64,000 nt of DNA from Phytopythium helicoides (lineage: Eukaryota; Oomycota; Peronosporomycetes; Pythiales; Pythiaceae), in NCBI GenBank assembly GCA_024867545.1, contig JANFNE010000001.1, positions 620,001 through 684,000 on the forward strand. The letters run 5' to 3'. The notes beneath the pieces are model-generated. The model did not search any database. It was not told the origin of the DNA and saw only the letters and a program-made list of their open reading frames with translations. A program made the position numbers and the translations under genes. Shown here piece by piece: positions 57,518 to 64,000 of this stretch; position 1 is the stretch's first letter; each line of letters opens with the position of its first letter.

Positions 57518-58414
57518 CTAGAAGACAAAGCCCAAGCCGAACTCGTCCCCGTCCGCGTAGAGCGGCGGAGTGAATCCGGGAAAGGGTAGAGGGGAATACG
57601 CAGCGCACCGGTCGTCGCAATTCTCGTCTTCCTGGCACAGACACGCGTCCGAGCACTCGAAGGTGGCGTCCACCACAGCTTCGACCCGCACATCTGGCGG
57701 CGGCTCGTACACGATCTCTTCTGGCTCAGTCTCTTCACCGCTATCACCGCAACAGCTCGCCAGTAGGTGCGCCACTGGCACGGGGCGTGGCGGCTTCTTC
57801 CGGCTGCTGCTGCGCGTGACGCGCGCCAGGTCGGCCGAGGTCGGTAGGCGGAACAGCTCCCTCTTCACGTCTGCATCTGGGGAGCGGCGGCGGCGGCGAG
57901 AGCGCACGATGCCCGGGCCGGCGCCGAAGAGCGCGGTGGCCTTGCTGCGAGTGTTCTGGGCCACGGGGCGGCCGTTGAACTCCTGCTCCGTCTCGGCCGC
58001 GAACTCTGGCAGGCCGCTGTTTTTGGCCTTGCAGACCCTCGGCTGGCGGCACTCCACCGCGTCCGCCACGTCCGTGGGGCTGGCCTGAAGCCTGTCGCCG
58101 CGCTCGTCGTCGGCTGCTTCCGCGTCCGTTGGGCCGGGCGGAGATCTCGGTGGGGACGACGGCGCTTCTTCTGCTGGCGCTGGAGCTGGCGTGGGAGCTG
58201 GAGCTGGCGTGGGAGCTGGAGCTGGCGTGGAAGCTGGAGCTGGAGTTGGCGCTGCGGTTGAGACTGGAGCTGGAGCTGGGGGCTTGGCGCTGCGCGTGTG
58301 CCTGCGCTTGGCCGCCGGGGCGTCGTCGACCTCGGGTCCTTCGCGCTGCTCGTCCTCGCGCGGACGCTTGCGGCGGCTGGGCGCGTCGCGAGGCTGGAGC
58401 GAGCTGGAGCTCAT
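57518..58414 (-). CDS. Disordered basic/Pro-Ala-rich protein, unknown function
   Basis: A single-exon frame of 298 codons from MSSSSLQPRDAPS. It opens with basic clusters (RRKRPRED, KRRHTR) that look like nuclear localisation signals. A repeated Pro-Ala stretch (APTPAPA units, about residues 48-85) follows, then another basic run (RSRRRRRS). The C-terminus is acidic and has a Cys cluster (FECSDACLCQEDENCDDRC). No known domain is recognised; a nuclear role is a guess. GC content and the open opposite strand mean the coding call rests mainly on length and the coherent composition. Confidence 0.6.
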   Translation of the reverse strand: MSSSSLQPRDAPSRRKRPREDEQREGPEVDDAPAAKRRHTRSAKPPAPAPVSTAAPTPAPASTPAPAPTPAPAPTPAPAPAEEAPSSPPRSPPGPTDAEAADDERGDRLQASPTDVADAVECRQPRVCKAKNSGLPEFAAETEQEFNGRPVAQNTRSKATALFGAGPGIVRSRRRRRSPDADVKRELFRLPTSADLARVTRSSSRKKPPRPVPVAHLLASCCGDSGEETEPEEIVYEPPPDVRVEAVVDATFECSDACLCQEDENCDDRCAAYSPLPFPGFTPPLYADGDEFGLGFVF

Positions 58415-58906
58415 GGCTGGGGGAGAAGCGCGAGTGGAGCCACGTGAGCGAGCGGCTCCGCAACGGACGGCAACGCTCGCTCACCTGCGTGGCTGGGAGT
58501 GCGGGCGGCGGATGCGATGAGGCAGAGGCAGAGGCGAGAGCAGGAGAAACCCCGGCGCGAGGTGGCGGCTCTTGGAGGTGCTGATGGCCATACAGAGTCC
58601 AAGTCAGCCGCCGCTTCTGGGTTCAACTGCAACAGTCCGGGCGAACCTACGCGAGGTTCGCGAGCGGCCGCTGATGCGATGGCAATGCGCACCTTGTAGT
58701 CATTAATATGGAAACTGCGAACCCTAGGAAGAATGACGCGCGTGCGTCGACAATTGCGCTTTGGTGCCATTTGTGCAAACAAACGTCGTCTCTATGATCG
58801 CGCGGCGCGATGGATCCGGTGGTGGCCGTGAGGCGGGATGACGGATGGCGGACCGGTCGGCCAGCTCCGCGATGCCGCGTCGTACCAAGGCTCCCGTGTG
58901 TGCCGA
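58415..58906. other. Intergenic region, nothing recognised
   Basis: Between the head of the unknown nuclear gene and the stop of the citrate carrier. Short frames occur on both strands but none has features of a real gene. Confidence 0.5.
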
Positions 58907-59995
58907 CTAGTGCTCTAGGTAGCGTGACACGACGCGTGTGATGGCGTCGTACGACATGAAGATGACACCCTGGCCTGGGATGACGCGGCCGAGCCGTGGA
59001 ACGACGCCAGAGTAGAAGACCAGCGGGCCTTCGTGCCTCAGCATCTGCTGCACGCAGTCCAGCGTGCTCGAATACCTGGATGCGTTCAGGCCCTGCATGC
59101 GAGTCTTGACCACGTCAAAGGCTGCAAACGCACATGTACGAGTTAGGAGGGAACAACAGACAGCAATGAGCACGACGACGTACGATTGTTGCCGAACGTG
59201 CTGAAGATGCCGGCCGACATGCCGCCAACCAGACTGAGTGCGGCTTGCTGAGAGCCCGTCATGTTGTTGGCGTCGCGGATGATCCCGCGCTGCTCGAGCA
59301 CCTCGGGGGTCACGCGCTTCTGGAACTCGCTGTACCAGAGGAACCGCAGTCCCTGGTTGCTCGACTGCAGTGCACCAGTGCTTGCTCGTTAGTCGGAGAC
59401 AACGCATCAATGCACACACACTCGAAGCACCACGCACCTGCTTGAGGATGGTCGCAAACAGACCCTGATAAATACCGCGCACGCCTTCCTTGGCGAGAAT
59501 CATCTTGGTGCCCTCCCAGACGCCCGCGTTGGCGCCGATCAGTTTGGTTTTGAGCGTCTCAATCTGCACTCTCCACGACGTCAATACGATCACAGCGCAA
59601 GCACCTGTAATCATCCTCTGCACTCACCGGCGTCGTCATGAGCGTGGCCTCGATGGCGCCGGCCGCGATTCCCGCCGCAAAGTTGCGCGTGGCCGTAGTG
59701 TTGCCGTCCTCGTCTGCCACCGGCGCTTGATGTAGTCGAAGGCGCCGAAGCGGATGCCGGCCTTGGGGATCGCGCCCACGAGCACCGGCGCCATGCCGCG
59801 GTAGAGCGCGCTCGCGCCGCCCTCGCGGATGTGATACTGGAAGCCCGGCAGCATGGCCGTGTAGTGCGCGCGCATGGTGCCGAGCTGCATGTTGGTCTTG
59901 ATCATCTCCATGGGCCAAATGGTCAGGATCTCGAGTCCGCCGGCCAGCGCGCCGGCCGTCGTGGCCACCAGCGGGTTCTTGGACTTGGTCGGCAT
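58907..59995 (-). CDS. Mitochondrial tricarboxylate (citrate) carrier, one-base frameshift in exon 1
   Basis: Exons 59628-59995, 59438-59563, 59184-59364 and 58907-59121. Three carrier repeats are visible with their signatures (PMEMIKTNMQ, TPIETLKTK, PFDVVKTRMQG) and GMAPVLVGAIPKAGIRFGAFD-type helices (quoted as IPKAGIRFG). This best fits the citrate/malate exchanger of the inner membrane, which exports citrate for cytosolic acetyl-CoA. In exon 1 the frame breaks after FDYIKRR at about 59719-59723. One missing G (C on the plus strand) restores VADEDGN and brings the total to 297 codons, the usual carrier length. A sequencing error is more likely than a broken gene. Confidence 0.88.
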
Positions 59996-60186
59996 CGTGC
60001 GCGCGGCTGGCGAGGCAACTGGGAAACTGAGCGCCAGCAACGTCAGCGCGCTCGCCTCGCCGTGTTCAGCCTTTGGACACGACGTCACTCGACGGGTACG
60101 GTACAGAAGCGGCGCACTTGTACCACTCACCACAAGAATATTTTTTTGCTGGTGGCATCCAATCACGTTGAAGCTGTCGGCGGATC

Positions 60187-61721
60187 CTACGCCACCAACG
60201 CGTCGAGCGCACGGCGAAATCGCTCGACGCCCTCTACGAGCTCTTCCTCGTTATAGAACGCGAACGACAGGCGTGCGTGGCGAGAAATGGGCACATTCCC
60301 GTGGCGCTGCGCCTTTTGAGCCTGCGGACCCAGCGAGCAGCGAGAGCCAGGCGTGAACGCGACGCCATGGGAGGCTTGCGCTTCAGCGAGCAGCGCGTCA
60401 GCGTCAATGCCTGCTGGCAGCTGAATCCACACAAAGTAGCCGCCCGATGGCTCCATAAAGCTTACGTCGGGGCAGTGCTCGCGAAGTGCGCCGCACAACA
60501 CCGCCTTGCGCGATCGGAAAGTTGCCTTCAAATGATCGATGTGCGGGTGAAGCTCACCGAGCTCGAGCACTAGAAAGGGATGCAGCAAGACCAGTGAGAC
60601 GGTGTGCTACGCTTAAACCGCCCACCGTCCTTACTCACCACTGTGGACGAGCGAGGACGTGATCGGGTTCTGGCCACCACCGCTGCGAAGCGCGCCAATC
60701 GTCGAGAGTGTCTGGAGTGTCTCCTTGGTGCTCTGTGCCCAACCTAAAAAAGGACCGACGGGATTTTAGACACATACTCCGGAGTACCACCGAGAGCGTT
60801 GTAAGCTTAGCGTACCTAGACGCAGTCCAGGAGCGAGAATCTTGGAAAAGCTGCCGAGAGAGACCACAAAGCCGCTGTCGTCGAAGGACGCCAGTGACGG
60901 GAGTGGCGGGCCCTCCAGGTGGAGAAAGTTGTACGGCTCGTCGGAAATCACATGGAAGCCATACCGTTGAGCGAGCGCCACGAGACGCGTGCATCGCTCT
61001 TGGGGCAGCACGGCGCCGGTAGGATTGTGGAAGAACGGTATCGTGTACACAAATGCCGGGACATCACCGGACGCGAGACGGTCTTCAAGTGCGTCCACCT
61101 GAACATAGCATGCATCATCAGTGTTCGATCAAGTACATTAGCATCCTTGCAAGTGCGTACGTCCAGCCCATGTCCATCGACTGGGAGTCCGCTGAGCTCG
61201 AGCCCGAGCTCGCGGAAGATGTCGTGCGCCAAAAAGTAGGTCGGCTCTTCCACGAACACTCGCTTGTTGGTCTTGGCGAAGGCCATGGCCGCGTGAGAGA
61301 TGGCCTGCGAGTTGCCCGCGGTCACCATGATCTGCTCCGCGTCGACCGCCCCGTCCTGCGGCTCTGCGTCATTCCCACTCCATCAGCTCTTTCCTCCCCC
61401 ACGCGGCCACAACCACCGCAACTCACCGCTGACAAACGCCGCGATGCTCTCCCTGAACCCGACGAAGCCCTTGGCCGCACCGTACTGGAGCAGCATGCGG
61501 TCCTGCACCGGTCGGAAGCGGTGCGCCGCCGCGCCGCCCAGCAGCTCGAGCGGCAGCAGCGCCGGCGACGGCTGCCCGAGCGCCAGGTTGACGACGTCGG
61601 CGCCCGCGGGCGACTGCACGTAGCTCGACGTCTGCTGCGTCTCGAGCGGCGCGAACGCGCTGCTGTTGACGTGCAGCGCGCGGCTGCAGCCGGCGCGCCG
61701 CCACCTCCGCACGGCCGCCAT
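60187..61721 (-). CDS. Class I/II PLP-dependent aminotransferase (2-aminoadipate/kynurenine type)
   Basis: Exons 61427-61721, 61161-61363, 60816-61098, 60639-60743 and 60187-60569 give 423 codons, a normal length. The N-terminus (MAAVRRWRRAGCSRALH) is Arg-rich and acid-free, like a mitochondrial presequence. Family motifs are visible: LALGQPSP, TAGNSQAI, IPFFHNPTGAVL, ISDEPYNFL and the PLP-binding lysine in SLGSFSKILAPGLRLG, then PSGGYFVW. The ISDEPYN and QNP-type context fits the MocR/2-aminoadipate-aminotransferase-like subgroup. The amino donor cannot be told from sequence. It diverges from eL24 with 263 bases between. Confidence 0.9.
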
Positions 61722-61984
61722 GGCTGCTTTAAGTATGGGACGATCCGGGGCAACGTTGCCTCTCGGTGATTGGGCATAATGATGGAGCAAGTATTGACCA
61801 ATGGTAGAAGGACTAAAGTGGCGTGTACCACGCAAGGCCTAGCCCGCACCGGTCCTCCGTGGACTGTAACCGCCCCGAGCCAGCCAGCGTGAACCAGCCA
61901 ATTCCCCCCGGCGGCCGTGCGCGAGGCTGCGGCAGGCGGAGGGCGCGCAATTGGCATAAATTCTCCCGAGAAGACCCAAGCGAA

Positions 61985-62745
61985 ATGGTGATCAAGTAAG
62001 TGGCGGCCTGGCGATGGCGGCGGCAGTTGGGCGGAGCAGCGGGGCTAACGTGGCGCGCTGGCAGGACCGAGACCTGCTCGTTCAGCGAGGGCCGCATCTA
62101 CCCCGGCCACGGCTCGCGCTACATCCGCCGCGATGGCTCGTCCTACGTGTTCATCAACGCCAAGAGCAAGTCGCTCTTCCTGCAGCGCAAGAAGCCCACC
62201 AAGATCGTCTGGACGCTCGGCTGGCGCCGCATGAACAAGAAGATCAAGGTCCGTCGGCGCAGGAGCGCGGCGCGATAGGAGGATGCAGGGCGAGGTGCTC
62301 ACGCTTCGAACGATTGGCGACGACAGGTCGAGGAGGTCGCGCGCCGTCGCGCCCGTAAGACCACCAAGGTCCAGCGCGCCATTCTCGGCGTCTCGGCGGA
62401 CGACGTACGTGGCGCAGGTTTCCAGGTCGCGACGCGCTCAGGGATCGCTCACGCAGCGCTTTGTGACTGATACAGATCCGCAAGAAGCGCAACCAGAAGC
62501 CGGAGGTCCGTGCTGCTGCTCGCGCCGCTCTCAAGTACGTGTTGCGTGTCTGTAGTGATGATCGATTGGCAGGACGGTTTGCTGACCGTGGAGCATCATC
62601 TATTGTTCACCATAACAGCGAGGCCAAGGAGCGCAGCAAGGCCAAGAAGGCCGGCAGCAAGGCTGAGGTCGCCAAGAAGGCCGGCAACAAGGGCGCTGCC
62701 GCCCCGCGTGCCGCCAAGAAGACGGGCAACCGTGGTGCCATCTAA
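61985..62745 (+). CDS. RPL24: Large-subunit ribosomal protein eL24
   Basis: Exons 61985-61995, 62065-62248, 62327-62404, 62476-62534 and 62619-62745 give 153 codons. The first exon is only MVI plus two bases, common in ribosomal protein genes. The body shows CSFSEGRIYPGHGSRYIRRD, with KPTKIVWTLGWRR and a Lys/Ala-rich tail (KAGSKAEVAKKAG). eL24 sits at the interface of the 60S subunit and forms a bridge to 40S. The zinc-binding C-x2-C of archaeal L24e is not complete, as in most eukaryotes. Confidence 0.95.

Positions 62746-64000
<1,255 letters not shown>

Overview
The window looks like oomycete nuclear DNA, probably a Pythium- or Phytophthora-like species. The basis is GC-rich protein-coding genes with short (57-118 nt) GT-AG introns, very short and often divergent intergenic spaces, a full-size ABCG/PDR transporter, a WAVE-complex BRK1 gene and a minor-spliceosome intron. 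No database search was possible. Names rest on motifs read in the translations, and exon joins were checked by frame arithmetic.

The left part (1-31577) is a nest of mobile DNA. Positions 1-437 hold the 5' end of a PDR transporter, a duplicate of the start of the nearly complete copy at 31649-35827. Next comes a 2.7-kb Fanzor (eukaryotic TnpB-like, RNA-guided nuclease) element at 1465-4156 with an intact 700-codon gene. It has inverted-repeat-like ends and a structured 3' end that could be its guide RNA. After about 2.5 kb of gene relics lies a second Fanzor element on the minus strand. It was cut in two: its 3' half is at 6627-8202 and its 5' half at 30200-31577, and the halves abut exactly at one point of the intact copy. 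The roughly 22 kb between them hold two head-to-tail Helentron/Helitron2-type rolling-circle transposons (about 8211-18918 and 18919-29522). These share subterminal inverted repeats and the same 3' hairpin.

Each Helentron has the same layout: a 5' terminus with short direct repeats, GC-rich tandem repeats, a roughly 2,200-codon Rep-helicase gene (minus strand), a spliced SET-domain methyltransferase gene (minus strand), and a divergent three-exon gene of unknown function (plus strand), then the hairpin end. The SET gene and the unknown gene are conserved in both elements, so they look like resident cargo rather than chance capture. A chromatin-modifying cargo on a rolling-circle transposon that has itself inserted into a Fanzor element is the most unusual system in the window.

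The right part (31649-64000) is ordinary gene-dense host DNA: the PDR transporter (three apparent single-base frameshifts), a coiled-coil protein with a (CA)77 intron, an mRNA-capping-like protein lacking the catalytic lysine, NF-YA, an LRR protein, BRK1, a mitochondrial aldehyde dehydrogenase, a 1,910-residue TPR protein, a membrane-anchored SNAP/TPR-like protein, exosome subunit RRP46 (with an AT-AC intron), an unknown nuclear protein, a mitochondrial citrate carrier, a class I/II aminotransferase, ribosomal protein eL24 and the start of PRMT1.
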